Below are positions 1-11,269 of a DNA stretch of 64,000 nucleotides, piece by piece; the stretch's first letter is position 1; every line of letters starts with the position of its first letter. The DNA is taken from contig CM064509.1 of assembly GCA_032716605.1 (NCBI GenBank), positions 41,220,938 through 41,284,937 on the forward strand. The letters are read 5' to 3'. A program made the position numbers and the translations under genes. Origin of the DNA: Paralithodes platypus (Eukaryota > Arthropoda > Malacostraca > Decapoda > Lithodidae). Under the pieces are notes generated by a model. That model was given only the letters and a program-made list of their open reading frames with translations, made no database searches and was not told where the DNA came from.

Positions 1-623
1 CGCACAATTCGGCCTTCACTGATATATCAAGATAAAAAAAACTCAAGATATCAAGCGAATGGGAAGGGGATGTCAATGATTCTGGGGCCCCTACTAAATA
101 TTAGGTTTTCTCTACTTCCCTTCGGGAATAAAACCTATAATTTAATAGTGACCCCTTCATCATTGACAATGTTGCCTGAATTCCCAAGACTGGAGGGGGA
201 CATTCGCAATAATATCATAACCCCTGTAACCGCAAGGTAAAGTCAAGAATCCGTATAACAGAATAAGATATTTTATTGTTTACAAACCATGTATAATAAA
301 CTGGAAAGAGGTTGAGCAGTGCGTTGCTTCAAAGAAGCCTGCTCGAAAACAAAGTCCTCTGTATGAGGTGCTTGTTATAAGATGCAATATTTGGAGCTGA
401 ATATCAAAACTCATAATAACCTTGACCAAACTCTGGAACAAACACAGTCTCTTTTGGTCCACCTATTGAGTCATATGACCAATAACATTACATGTCTATC
501 TAGTAGCCCCTCGCATAGAAACGTTAATAGTACATTACCAGATAACATTCTTGTATTCGCTAACATAGCAAAAAATAAAAATATTTGAAAAATAAAGAAG
601 CTTTCCTCAAGCTTTCAAATAAC
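1..623. other. Non-coding DNA, nothing recognised
   Basis: AT-rich sequence with only short chance reading frames on both strands. The phrase 'cccctactaaata...cattgacaatgttgcc' near 87-175 resembles sequence near 13250-13340 in opposite arrangement, so part of this may be an old dispersed repeat. No gene is supported. Confidence 0.5.
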
Positions 624-757
624 TTTGTGGTGCAATGCATAAGTGTGTTGATTTTCGGTGTGAGCATCCTAGGTTCGAATCCCCGGACTGCCACATGTGT
701 TTGTTAATTTCATTAATCGAGTTTAGGAGTAAAGTTGGTTAGTGGAGAAAGCATAAT
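624..757 (+). mobile_element. tRNA-derived SINE, family A, copy 1
   Basis: A tRNA-like head carries a box-A-like stretch (gtggtgcaatgcataag) followed by a good box B (ggttcgaatcc, about 672-682) and the acceptor-like tail ggactgccacatg. The body (tttcattaatcgagtttagg) and the short 'cataataat' tail recur at 44452, 45324 and 46586. The arrangement is that of a tRNA-derived SINE transcribed by RNA polymerase III; it is not a functional tRNA because no cloverleaf can be closed. Confidence 0.75.
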
Positions 758-3416
758 AATAACTAAACACTTTTTTGAGCTTCTTAGCTCGTAAACATAT
801 ACTATAGCTGGGCCCGGCGGAAGCAGCGCCTAGCCTGCCTTGTATGACTACGTATTCCTGTGTAGGGGGGTTACTGCTTATGTACTGGGATACACTTAAC
901 CCACCCACCCTTTTCTTAGCCCAACATGGGCGTCACCTATCACAGTACTAGAGAGGAACGTCAGGAACGCCAACATAGTAAAAATGCATAACAGAGAGAG
1001 TGCCTTAACCCAGATATAGAGGGAGGGAAGTTGGGAGCAAACTTAATCCTAATTTTCTAAAAAGGGATAGACACATGCAGTTCAATCCGCGATCAGAACA
1101 CACTCTCTGTTCCTAAAGGACCCTAGCCAGTTTGGCGTAGAGTGAGGAAAATGTATAACAATGCCCTCTAATAGCACCAGAGAATCAGCCTGCTATTCCA
1201 AGGCGTACGCCGGGGGAGGGGGGGGGGGGGAAGGCTTGTAATCTGCTACTTAACTTAGGAGGAACCTCCAAGAACTTTAAAACAACCTGGCCGGTAGCCT
1301 TGAGAGGCCGCGGGCAGGACCATTCCCTCCCCGGCATAAAACTTTGGAAAATAGTATCACATTTAAAAGTAAAACAAACTAATTATTATCCCCAGAAAGA
1401 GAACAAACCTCGGGGGTAGAGACAGCTCAGGGGCATTCCTAAAGATAAGGTTGTTTTGACGCCCTGTGGCAAAGCGCCGGCGGGGAGCAATTTATTAAAT
1501 CGGAACCGGGCCGGAATTGTAAGGGACACTCGGTCCTCCCCTTGTAAATGTTTTAATCCTACTAGAGGGGTTAGAGATGAGGAAACTGACAGGTTAGTAA
1601 GGCTCGATTGGTGGCAAAAAAGGTTGAAAGAGCAGAGAAAGTATTCGAACGTTCAACCAGTTAATGGCTGAAAGCCCCGGTACCAGGTACTCTGTCTCGT
1701 CGAATCAGGTCTCTGTAGCTTCACTAGAGCTAGAAGAGCTGAAGACCAAACAAAACTGAATGGTGAAGCAACACCAACATTTTGATAAATACATTAGAGC
1801 AAAAAGAATGGCCACTTCGCCTTTGGTTAGCATAACGTATTTTGGATAAGAGGGGGGATGTATGATAATTGTCCTGGCCCAAAATAAATTTCAGAAGAGA
1901 AAGGGCTTGCCCCGGAGCTGACCCTGACTCGGGTAATTGGGCTATTAACAGAACATTTCTTTGCGTGGACACAACTCGAAAGAATGATAAAAGGGGAGGG
2001 AAAACCTTTGTAAGACTTGTAGGCTGAGCCTGCCTGGTGGGACAATTCGTCCCTCCTGACACCGGGGCCCCTCCCAGATCGCGAAGGAAAAAACACGTAA
2101 GTGTCTACGTAACGCGTCTCAAGCCAGAAAGAACTTGGTGTACAGTGAACCCTCAAACTACGCGTGGGATGCGTACTGTGCTGTCGGCGCGTACGTTCGT
2201 TTGCGCGTACATGGGAGTTAAATATAAATGGGGAAAATAGGTATTGGTCTGGGTCTGACCGAAAGTTGTACTATTTCTACCTTTCATCACCTAAAATCCA
2301 CAAATATATAACATATTACTGTACAAATATGTTTTCATAACCTAATCTACCACACAAAATACATTTAATGTATACAAATAAGACACAAACGTAAATTAAC
2401 TCACATTGGTAGTGGTTGAGCAATGCCGGATCTGCGCCATCGATCGATAGCACTGCGCCCGAAATGGATCGACCGAAATAATAGGCCTAGCCGCCTAGGG
2501 TTACTGGTAAAGTTTTGAGTCGAAAAGTAATACACCCTGTATAGCCTGTAGTTTCATATAGCCTACATAGTGTCAAGTGAGATAGTTCAATACCTCATAT
2601 ACATATTAAAGAATTGGCTTCACATCATTTAGCCAGGGGAGAGCAGTGGGTTTTGAAGCGACTTTCGAAAGAAGTGTAAACAATCTCGCCTCCAACTACC
2701 GTGTTGTGTCGCACGCCGACTATAGAGCGGGAACCAGCCCGGAACCACACAAGGATAGCGGTAGGTCACTCTCTTTTTGTATTATAAACATAGAGTCGTA
2801 GCTGCCTCTATCATAGCAAGTTTTAAGTTCTTAAACCTAGCATAAACATATCTGCCCAATCATCTGAACATGGCATACCACAGGTACACGGATAGTCGAT
2901 TGCCGGAGGACGTGTCTCTAAAATCAGAAGACATTGCTTGATGCTGAGGGAGAGGTCTTGTCTTTTCGTGTCTGACCAGGGGGAGCGGAGCCCGCGTGTC
3001 CCCTCGGGCCGTCGATCCCTCGTCCACTAGTGTTGGAACCGAAACCTTCCAACAGAAGGTATTCATTTGTCTTACTCAGCGCCGGGTGAGGCGAAGCCTA
3101 GCATCCCGTGGCCAGATTTCCGGCGTGCGCTTGCATGTACCGGCGCAAACCGGCCGCGCAGAAGACCTAAAGGGTGGCGGGGCCAACCCTCGGCAAAAAA
3201 CACTGAATCCAAACTCGGACCCCGTTATCCTGGCACGGGAGAGGAGGACGTGGGAGGAGAGGAAAAAAAGACCGCTACGACAACGTTACTTAAATTTTGT
3301 TGCGGCTGGGGGGCGTTGAGAAGACGTCCGCCGGCAGTCGTTAACATGGTATTTACATATCCTAGAGAGACTTATTAAGGGAACCCTTTAGTAAACTGAA
3401 GCATTACCCCAATATC
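758..3416. other. GC-mixed non-coding region, no gene recognised
   Basis: Contains a G-run near 1213-1230 and GC-rich patches at 1440-1560 and 2940-3330, but no protein family was recognised on either strand. It lies 3' of the minus-strand DIRS-like gag, where reverse transcriptase would be expected. No YLDD-type motif was found there, so the region may be eroded 3' sequence of that element or unrelated DNA. Confidence 0.4.
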
Positions 3417-4193
3417 TCAATGAGTTTGATCATTTAGTGGCTTCGGGGTCAACACAGGGGAGAACAAAATCCTATACAAAACATTCTTAGGAAGTCCTTG
3501 AGCCATACCGAGTCTGAGTAGCTGACGTGACCAGACTGCCTCAAATAAGGCTTTTCTGATTTCTGTGATTGTTCGAGCCGGGGAAGGGAGGAGATACTGC
3601 TGAAAAGCCTTGACTAATTTCTCCTTCCGCCGTGGGGGGTTTGGCATGGGCTTAGCAATAGCCAGAGCCGTATCCCTAGTTAATAGAAAACTAATGAATT
3701 TTCGATGGGCATTATCTCTTACCAGAAATTCCCTTTGAAGTTCAATAGGGTCTGGAGCAGTAAAGGGCAGGGGGAAATCCGCTGCTTCTAATTGAGGGGC
3801 TATGAGAAAATTGAAAATAAGGAGAGGAACTCCACCCGGTTGTTGTTTCAGCCAGTCAAACTCGGTAATGGGGGGAGGGGGAACTGGGGACAATGGATTG
3901 GATGTAGTATCTATCGCAAATTGTTGAAGTTCCTGATCCCACATCACCCATGGGCCATGGCCCACCTCACCCAGATTCAGTTCCCTCTGGTCCTGGTGAG
4001 GACCACATCTGTGAAACTTTAGACTAGGCTCCCTCTCCTTATAGAGGGAGCGGCATCCATTAATGCCGCAACGTTGTTTACAATCGGGGAAAATAGGGGT
4101 GTCTGGGTAAGGAGGGTCCTGGACCGGGGCATCCGGCGGAAGAGGAGTTAGTTGGCCAGGGTTATAAACAAAGTACCGATAATTAGGCGGGTC
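3417..4193 (-). pseudogene. DIRS-like gag remnant, C-terminal segment
   Basis: A minus-strand reading frame of about 260 codons ends at 3417. It encodes a proline-rich stretch and then a helical-looking segment containing EIRKALFEAVWSRQLLRLG. This resembles ELKAVLCEATRQRQTVRS in the gag of the complete DIRS-like element at 54.8-57.7 kb, and YFVYNPGQ sits where that gag has YFSVKPK. The upstream side is cut at 4194-4203 by a LINE insertion whose 10-bp target duplication (aggtatagcc) recurs at 5325-5334, so the frame continues beyond it at 5325. The homology is weak and was judged by eye; the shared order of motifs is the main argument. Confidence 0.5.
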
Positions 4194-4203
4194 AGGTATA
4201 GCC

Positions 4204-5324
4204 AGAGTGGACAGAGTGGATAGAGAAGGTTTGTGGAAAGTACTTAGAATATACGGAGTAGAGGGCAAGTTGCTGAAAGCAGTGAAGAGCATATACTGTA
4301 TGAGGGTGCAAAGGCGGCAGTACGTGTGGAGAGTGAGCAGAGCGAGTTCTTTGACCTGAATGTTGGTTTGAAACAGGGGTGTGTGATGTCCCCGTGGTTG
4401 TTTACTGTATATATGGATGGAGTCATGAAAGAAATACTATCAAGAGCAGTGGATGTTGGTGTATTGCTGAAAAGGGAGGGAATTGAGTGGAAGCTACCTA
4501 TACTGCTGTTTGCGGATGATACAGTTCTGATGAGTGATAATGAATGGGAGTTGCAGGGTCTGGTAAATGAGTTTGGAACAGTGTGCGAAAAACGGAATTT
4601 GAAGGTAAATGTGAGGAAGAGCAAGGTTATGGTCTTCGAAAGGGGTGCAGTCACAGAGTGTGAGGTGAAGCCGAACGGTCAGGCTATGGAGATCGTCAAC
4701 TCTTTTAAGTATCTGGAAACTTGGGCAGTGTGTTGAGTAAAGATGGGACTATGGATGAAGAAGTGCAGGAGAGGGTACAACAGGGGAAGAGGGTTGTAGG
4801 AACGCTAGAAGCAGTAACAAGAAATAGGGTGGTCAGTATGGAAGTGAAGAAGTCCTTGCATGACAGTGTGGTAATCCCGATACTGACTTACGGAAGCGAA
4901 GCATGGACGTTGGTTGAGAGACTCAGACCAAGAGTGAGAGCAGTGGAAATGAATTACTTAAGGAGTGCGTGCGGAGTTACATGGAGGGATAGACAGACTA
5001 ATGAGGAAGTAAGAAGGAGGTGTGGTGTGGAGGTAGATGTGCTGGAAAGTGTGAAAAGGAACAACTTGAGATGGTTCGGCCATATGGAACGTATGGAAAG
5101 CGAGAGAATGACTAAGAGGGTGTACGAGAGCGAGGTGGAGGGACAGAGAGGGAGAGGTAGACCGAATGAGAGGTGGAAGGATGGAGTGAGGAAGTACATG
5201 AATGAAGGCGGTGCTGGTTGGGGGGAGGGGCGTCGACTGACTGGGGACAGAGGTGCATGGGGCGGTTCGTTCGTGGCCACCCCTTCGGGGATCACGGCGT
5301 CAGGCAATAGATAGATAGATAGAT
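4204..5324 (+). mobile_element. 5'-truncated LINE with GATA tail, inserted in gag remnant
   Basis: Encodes the C-terminal half of a non-LTR reverse transcriptase. The segment runs from VDREGLWKVLRIYGVEG through GLKQGCVMSPWLF (motif B) and LLFADDTVLMSDN (catalytic FADD, about 4507-4545) to a C-terminal region with ILTYGSEAWT and LRWFGHMERM. The frame changes near 4705-4715, where eight bases look duplicated. It ends in a (GATA)n tail at 5308-5324. The target-site duplication aggtatagcc is exact at 4194-4203 and 5325-5334, which fixes both ends. A second 3' copy lies reversed at 20962-21700. The clade is uncertain; the C-terminus is of the type seen in RTE/CR1-related elements. Confidence 0.88.
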
Positions 5325-6063
5325 AGGTATAGCCTGGATCGGGACATTTAACACTCTACCTTGTGCATCTTTCGCCCTAAAGACATGACGTCGGTTAACT
5401 TCGATCGACCATTCCACCGGCACAGGGATCTCCCCTTGTGTCGACCTATGCCCCTCCCCTTTTGACAAAGCTGTTACCGGAAGCCAAAGCTGCCCTGGTG
5501 CTTTTGGCACTTGAGTCTGTTTAAGTACTTGTGGAAAACTCGACGGGGGCTCAGCAGAGGTCTGAGAGGTTGGTGGATGATTATGAGCCTTAGGAGGGAA
5601 CATATATGGTTGAGTGTCGTCCGAACCAAAATAACTGTCACTTAGTTGACCCTCAGCCAGAGAAACTAAGCTAGTGTCTGTCCTACCTGGAGGGGACTTA
5701 TGGGAGGTAGAGGCAAGTAACAAATCATTCGCCGGTAAGCCCTTGGTGGGCCTCCCGGCGGAGGGGGGGAGTTACGTTATGGGACTGTGAAACATCCGTG
5801 AATCCTGGTTCCAATAACACCAGGACTTTCACCGGGGACAAGGGGCGGACAACTACTTGTGCCGGCAACGAACCTGGGGTAACACCTGAGGTCTGAGGCC
5901 AAACTTCTTTTACTGTAGGGAGAGGGATAACCGGAAGAACCGGCGTAGGTCCCGTAGTCAACGGGTAGTCTATCACTCGTTTAGTTTCTGGTCCGGCAGA
6001 GGCTTTAGAAGGAAGGGGAAAACCTACACTGTCATGAGTAGGGAGGGGCACAGGTGTAGCAGG
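5325..6063 (-). pseudogene. DIRS-like gag remnant, central segment
   Basis: Two abutting minus-strand frames (about 5325-5723 and 5725-6063) encode proline/serine-rich sequence followed by PVPVEWSIEVNRRHVFRA and VLNVPIQAIP. This matches in order and spacing the segment ALPLDWSVQINDKMQFRA and VADVEVRAYP of the intact DIRS-like gag (about 56459-56550). The shared tryptophan-serine core and the following FRA are the best evidence that 3.4-8.4 kb is a diverged gag of the same class. It is bounded by the LINE insertion (5325) and the poly-A element (about 6064). Confidence 0.6.
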
Positions 6064-6593
6064 GGAGGTGTGGTGGAGTGGTCTTGCCACTGGCCTGGTA
6101 ATCCAAAGGTCCCTGGTTCAAATCCCGATGTATCAATGGGAAGATATTATTGGGATGGAATTTGTGCTGTACCTAGTATCAGTGCATTACCACAAAGCCC
6201 ACCGAAACGTCAATAAAATACCCTGATTGTTCCCTGATTAAATAGCACTGTATGAATATTCCCATATTCAAAATATGCTATAGGGGTGCAATGCCTGGTG
6301 AGTTATCTGCTCAACAGGTGGCGTTGTGTGTGTAAGTGTGAGGGTCCGAGTGTAGGTAGTGAGACAGTGAAGCACGGGAACGAGATGGCTTCAGAGATGG
6401 GGTCGTTTCGGGCCATGAGTGAGCACCGTGCCTCATGTGAAGGCAAGATGGCAGGTGCTCGTTGTACTCTACGTGCTTCACATGTCTCACTCCCTAGACT
6501 GGAACAAGACCTCACGGGCTTCACTGTTCATTGTAAAGCGGTGAATGTTAAGGCTCTCAGCCTATGCCCGAGAGGAAGTAAGTTGGAATATAG

Positions 6594-6625
<32 letters not shown>
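6064..6625 (+). mobile_element. tRNA-headed SINE-like insertion with poly-A tail
   Basis: Begins near a tRNA-like segment: a box-A-like tggtggagtggtcttgcc, then box B ggttcaaatccc at about 6115-6126. It ends in an A-run at 6593-6625. It separates two parts of the minus-strand gag remnant, so it is a later insertion. No clear target duplication could be read, and the 5' boundary is uncertain by some tens of bases. The part from 6290 to 6590 could be a second repeat fused to the SINE head. Confidence 0.6.
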
Positions 6626-6628
<3 letters not shown>

Positions 6629-7560
6629 GGCGGTCCCTTTGCCTGAGTGGGGAGTTGGCCGCGTTTTATAGCACATTGGCGGATCACCCTTTGTAACAAG
6701 TCATTAAGTTGGTCAGTCGTAAAGCAAGGAGGACGTTTAGGTGGCCTAGCTGGTTGGTCTACTACCACCAGGTCTGCTTTGTGTGAAGTAGTATCTAGTG
6801 TCTTACTGCTACTAGGTGGGACTGGTCGGTTTAAACTGACTGCCGGCGACTCTTGGTCGTGTGGCGTTTGTGGTTCATGAGTGGCCTCCTGAGGCTGAGC
6901 ACCTGCGCCACTAGGGCCGGAAAACAACCTTGGTTGTGTCTGTGATGGTGTGAGCCTAGCCGCGTGAGACCTAGAGGTCGTGACCGCGTCTGATGTAGAG
7001 GGACAAGGCGGGACACTAGACTGAGGAACGTCCATCTGACTAGGGCTAAGGGGTGTTAGAGACTGAGAAGGGTTACTCTCCCCATTGTCACTAGGTACCT
7101 GTTTGTTTGTGAGCACTAGCCTAGAACCCTGAAGTCTGACTTTTACAGATTTTCTAATTCTGGTGGCAGCGCGTGAGTGGTCGGCCCCCGCTCCAAGGAG
7201 GCCGGGGAAACCCCCCGGCGTTCTCGAGGCGGACGTCGAAGCCACCGGCTGCGCCCCACAACAATGTTGTGTAGAAGCAGGGTCATCTCTAGTTATCTTA
7301 ACACTTCTTGGTGGGCTAGAGAGCTTGAGGACTTTGTCTGGTAGAAACTCCGAGCTGGCCGTTCTGCGCATGCGGCCCGCCGGCGGGTCTAGGTGGACAG
7401 GTCCAAGACATTCCGGCGACTCTGAACGACTCCTCTTAGATAGGGGAGAGGAGCTCTGTGCCGACGCCGTGGAGGAATTGGGAGACGCAAGGGTCAACAA
7501 GGGGACTGCTTGGGACTGTGACTGGGGAGCTAGGTTGTCATCAAAAGAGTATAACTTTAC
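6626..7560 (-). pseudogene. DIRS-like gag remnant, Ser/Pro-rich segment
   Basis: An open minus-strand frame of about 310 codons, extremely rich in serine, proline and threonine, without hydrophobic segments or a recognised domain. Position and composition match the disordered Ser/Pro/Arg-rich part between the Cys-rich N-terminus and the folded core in the DIRS-like gag at 54.8 kb. On its 3' side the frame runs into the reversed poly-A tail as a phenylalanine run. On its 5' side it continues up to the target duplication gacccttagc at 7561-7570. Confidence 0.5.
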
Positions 7561-7570
7561 GACCCTTAGC

Positions 7571-8113
7571 GGGCGGGTGCCTAACCCCGAAAGGAGTTGA
7601 AATAGGGGAGCTATTCCCCTGCCGAAGGCGGCTTTCTAGGGCCTTTCCTAGTTGATGCTGAGAGGATTGGGTTCTAGTCATGTGGTGATGGGTTGGTCTA
7701 TCAGAGTGAGAGCTGAGCGATCTCTGCCATACCCATAGCTTACTCTGACTGTTCCTTTTACTTATATATCTTCTAGATCTCAAGTGACGGCGTCTTTTCC
7801 TTGGATAGACTTCCTTACTGCCAACCTAGAAGTTGGCAGATTGGGAGCCAAAGCGTCACATTTTTCCCTTGCCCCTCAACTTTCCCTTCATAATTGCTGA
7901 GGGGCACAGGGCCTTGGGTGGGGCTTTGGTTTCCTGGGCATTTCCACACCCTCCTCAGCTCCCTGCCTTGGAGTGGCTTCGGTCACCCGGGCTTTGTTAG
8001 TGGTAAGCAGGGAGGGTTTTGTGGGGGTGCTCGTTTATGGCCTTGGCCTTGCTCGAGACCTTGGGGCTGTTCGGCCAGACAGCCTGGGGAACAACAACAA
8101 CAACAACAACAAT
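7571..8113 (+). mobile_element. AAC-tailed SINE-like element, family S, full-length copy
   Basis: A 543-bp element flanked by the exact 10-bp target duplication gacccttagc (7561-7570 and 8114-8123). The 5' end starts gggcgggtgcc and can form several hairpins. The 3' end has ggggctgttcggccag...ggggaacaacaac and an (AAC)n tail. Other copies lie at 32889-33425 (+), 36597-36843 (-), 61761-62164 (-) and 63064-63419 (+). There is no tRNA-like head. It is either a SINE of unusual origin or an internally deleted LINE. Its last ~60 bp match the 3' end of the LINE copies at 46780-47510 and 23835-24330. Confidence 0.85.
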
Positions 8114-8360
8114 GACCCTTAGCAGTTCAAGATGATCACAGAAAAGTTCAGTGTCAGCTACTCTAGAAGCATATGCCGTAAACTTAGTTTTAATTTCAAT
8201 GAGAATGAGCAGACAAGACATATCTTGGCCAGCTAGCCATTCCTCGAATAGTTCCGAACAAACAGGACATGTGCGAGATGTCCACCTGTAGGAGGATTTG
8301 TCTAGGCATTTAACACCGGATACACAGTCTATGCGCTGGTACCGGAACAAGCAGACATGT
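8114..8360 (-). pseudogene. DIRS-like gag remnant, Cys-rich N-terminus
   Basis: The minus strand encodes CVSGVKCLDKSSYRW followed by RTCPVCSELFEEW and a helical stretch. The pattern of paired cysteines followed by a short helix resembles the N-terminus of the gag at 54848 (CHRSCLRHSQC, then LCGPCMDLVDVVDH). A metal-binding role is an inference from the CxxC pairs. The downstream end is interrupted by the SINE-like element. The start codon is not certain; a minus-strand ATG lies near 8350. Confidence 0.5.
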
Positions 8361-9662
8361 CGGAGTGGAGCATCTTGCGAACAAGGGCATTATTACAGAG
8401 TCTCCCCTCCCTGGCGGGAACGTCGCAGGAGCAGGAGTCCGGGCTGTAGCAGGGGGGCCTGGAAAGATAAAATTTCCAGGAATCAATGCTCATAAGGATA
8501 TACAGAGAGGACCTCAACATCCAATGCTCCCGGAACAGGAAAAACAGTAGGCCACGGCCTCCCCCATTATCCCTACCCCTAAGAGGTTGTGAAAGGTATC
8601 TTCTCATGCCCCTTTTCAATCATGAGAAGAGGTTTTCACGGTGGAGGGACCTACATATGACATGGGTCATAGTTGAGTAGGCCACAAACGGCGGCGAGTA
8701 TTCTGCACGCTATTGGAGGCAATCGCTTAGCCGCCGCCGATGCGTTTTCGCTCAGAGCCGCCGGAACGACGGGGCAAACGCAATAATGATTAAGTGCCAG
8801 CTTGTGACATGGGTCATAGTTGGGTAGGCTAAATGACGGCGGGTAATGGTGCGTTGCTAAAAAACAAGTGGCCCCCCGCCGTCAGAACGCTTACACACTG
8901 ATCCGCCGGAATAAGTGGGGGGTAAGCGTAACCAAGAGCCTGCCGGCACACCAAAATCATTAAAACAAAATCTCTCTCCGCCGGCCCAGCGAGGTCGCCG
9001 GACGGAGTGGCAGTGGCACCTTACCACAGAGATAACAACGACAGGGGAAAAAGGAGAGGAACCCGACCACACGCCGGCACGGCGGAACGGACCAAAGGCC
9101 GCAGAACAGAGACCGGCGGGTCAAGAGAGGAGACCACTCGATGAAAAAAGCACAACAAAGAGCGGAAACAACCTCCCACAACACTCAACAACCCCTGACG
9201 CAAGGACGTCTCCTTGGGCTCCTGGAAAGTGGGCAACACTAACCAACAGGGAGCACAGGAAAAGGGGGACATAAAATAATTCACACAAAGAGAAAAATTT
9301 AAACTACCCCAAAATAAGAAATAACCTAGAGGCTTAACAAAAAAACACTCGTAAACCGAAAAGCGAAAGCGCAGAGATAGCCCCCAAATGGGGCCTACCA
9401 GCAGGCTCGGACGCCAGAAAATCCCACAACCACATGTGACAATCTCAACCTGGCGCGTCTGCTAACAAACAAAGACAGGGTCCGAAGACCCAAAGCTGGA
9501 TTAAGGAACGGCTAGAAATGAAAGAAAAGCCTCCTAACTAAAGGAAAAGCAAAAACTAAGGCGCATAGCAACAAGTAAGACCACGCGTGTGGTGACAAGA
9601 GTGAACACAAAAGATGCGCCTGCAAAGTACCCTAATTTAACACTTCCTGCGGGCCAACAATT
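8361..9662. other. Possible leader of the minus-strand DIRS-like element; no gene
   Basis: No convincing coding sequence. A 26-bp phrase with tgacatgggtcatagttg is repeated at about 8657 and 8806, each followed by a CGGCGG/ACGGCGG-rich segment, giving a diverged ~149-bp direct repeat. Its position upstream of the gag remnant on the minus strand suggests promoter or leader DNA, but this is only positional. 9280-9660 is purine-rich with no recognised feature. Confidence 0.35.
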
Positions 9663-10830
9663 AGAGGCAGATCATGTGTAAGCAACTTGTTGAGTTTTTA
9701 CTCTAGAGTAATTGACACAGTGGACCAGAGGGAAGGATGGGTAGACTGTGCCTACCTAGACTTTAAAAAGGCATTTGACAAAGTTCCACACAAGAGATTG
9801 CTGTGGAAATTAAAACATGAGGGAAAAGTAGGAGACAAACTGCTGAAATGGATGGAGAGCTACCTTAGCGGAAGACAGATGAGAACAACAGTAAGGGGGA
9901 AATCGTCAAACTGGACTCAAATTACGAGTGGAGTACCACAAGGATCAGTCCTAGCCCCAATCATGTTTCTAATATTTGTAAATGACTTACCTGAGCTTAC
10001 CAAGCTACATGAGCATGTTTGCGGACGATGCTAAGCTGCTTAAAACGATCAGAACCCAGGAGGATTGCCTTGAACTCCAAGCAGATTTGCAAAAGATCGA
10101 TGAATGGAGCATCAAATGGAATATGGAGTTCAATGCAGGGAAATGTAAGACTCTAGAAATGGGTAAAAGCAAGTACAGACCTAGAAAAGATTATAAACTA
10201 GGAAATGAAGTGATTCCCAAAGCAGAAAAAGAAAAAGACTTGGGGATAGAATTTAAGGATAACATGTCTCCAGAAAGCCACGTAAATAAGATAGTGAGAG
10301 AATCACTAGCACTATTGGCAAATATCAGGATGTCTTTCAATTATCTTAATGAAAACACCATGAAACAAATAATAATGGCAATAATAAGACCCAGGATGGA
10401 ATATGCATCTGTAGTGTGGTTCCCTCACATGAAGAAACATATCCACAAAATTGAGAGGGTACAGAGAGCAGCTACGAGGATGATCCCAGGTTTGGAAAAT
10501 TTGGAGTACCAAGAGAGGCTCGAGAGATTGAATCTACCTACACTGGAACAGAGAAGGAAACGAGGACAGCAAATTCAGATATACTGTACAAATGTGTTAG
10601 AGGTATTGACAAAATCGACCAAGAAAACTTCATAGAGAGGGAGGTGAGAGAACAAGAGGTCACAGCTACAAACTGAAAGTGCCTAATAGTAAATCTGATC
10701 TGAAAAGTAAAAGATTTCCTACCAACTCGATTAGTGGGTGGAACAAATTGCCAGCCGAAGTAGTGTCTGCACCATCAGTGCATAGTTTCAAAGCACGGTA
10801 TGACAAACATATCTTAGGAGGCGGGAATTA
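9663..10830 (+). mobile_element. 5'-truncated CR1/L2-like LINE, frameshifted RT
   Basis: Reverse transcriptase blocks appear in order: AYLDFKKAFDKVPHKRLLWK (motif A), TSGVPQGSVLAPIMFLIFVN (motif B), MFADDAKLL (catalytic FADD, near 10015-10035), then the thumb region with KDLGIEF and YASVVWFPHMKKH, and a C-terminal SGWNKLPAEVVSAPSVHSFK near 10730-10790. The frame shifts near 10010-10030, just before FADD, and again near 10600. The endonuclease is missing, so this is a dead, 5'-truncated copy. The style of motifs A and B fits the CR1/L2 group; the exact clade is not settled. Confidence 0.88.
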
Positions 10831-10852
10831 ACGAGCATGCTCACTCCCGCAA

Positions 10853-10976
10853 ATACAACTAGTGTAAGTACAACCCGTGCTAGCTAGTCTAACCCTTGCT
10901 CACTAACTCCCCAATACAACTAGTGTAAGTACAACCCGTGCTAGCTAGTCTAACCCTTGCTCACTAACTCCCCAAT
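10853..10976 (+). repeat. Two-copy 61-bp tandem repeat at the LINE 3' end
   Basis: The unit beginning aatacaactagtgtaagtac occurs twice head to tail, almost unchanged, directly after the LINE reading frame at 9663-10830. It probably belongs to the LINE 3' untranslated region. Confidence 0.8.
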
Positions 10977-11269
10977 ATCCACAAATGAGTAAAGACTCAC
11001 TAGAGGAGAGCGAACGTCGAATGAAGCCGGAGCGCGGGGGCACTGGTGTTGACAGTAGGCCCACGAGGAAGAGAAGGCCGAATTGTGCACTTGGCGAGAG
11101 GCGGCAAGAAGCCACAACGCAAGAAAATCCACCGAATGTGGAAGCTTGTTGATAACAGTATTTATAAGTATTAAAAAAAATCCTTTTTTACTCTTATTTT
11201 TTACGAAAGTTTTTTCGTAGTGGGTACCCGATCTATGACGATACCATAAGAGAAGTAGCATTGCACTTA

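Noticed and set aside
624..700. Possible tRNA gene
   Set aside because: Box B is good but the cloverleaf cannot be closed and the same sequence recurs with a common body and tail; it is a SINE.
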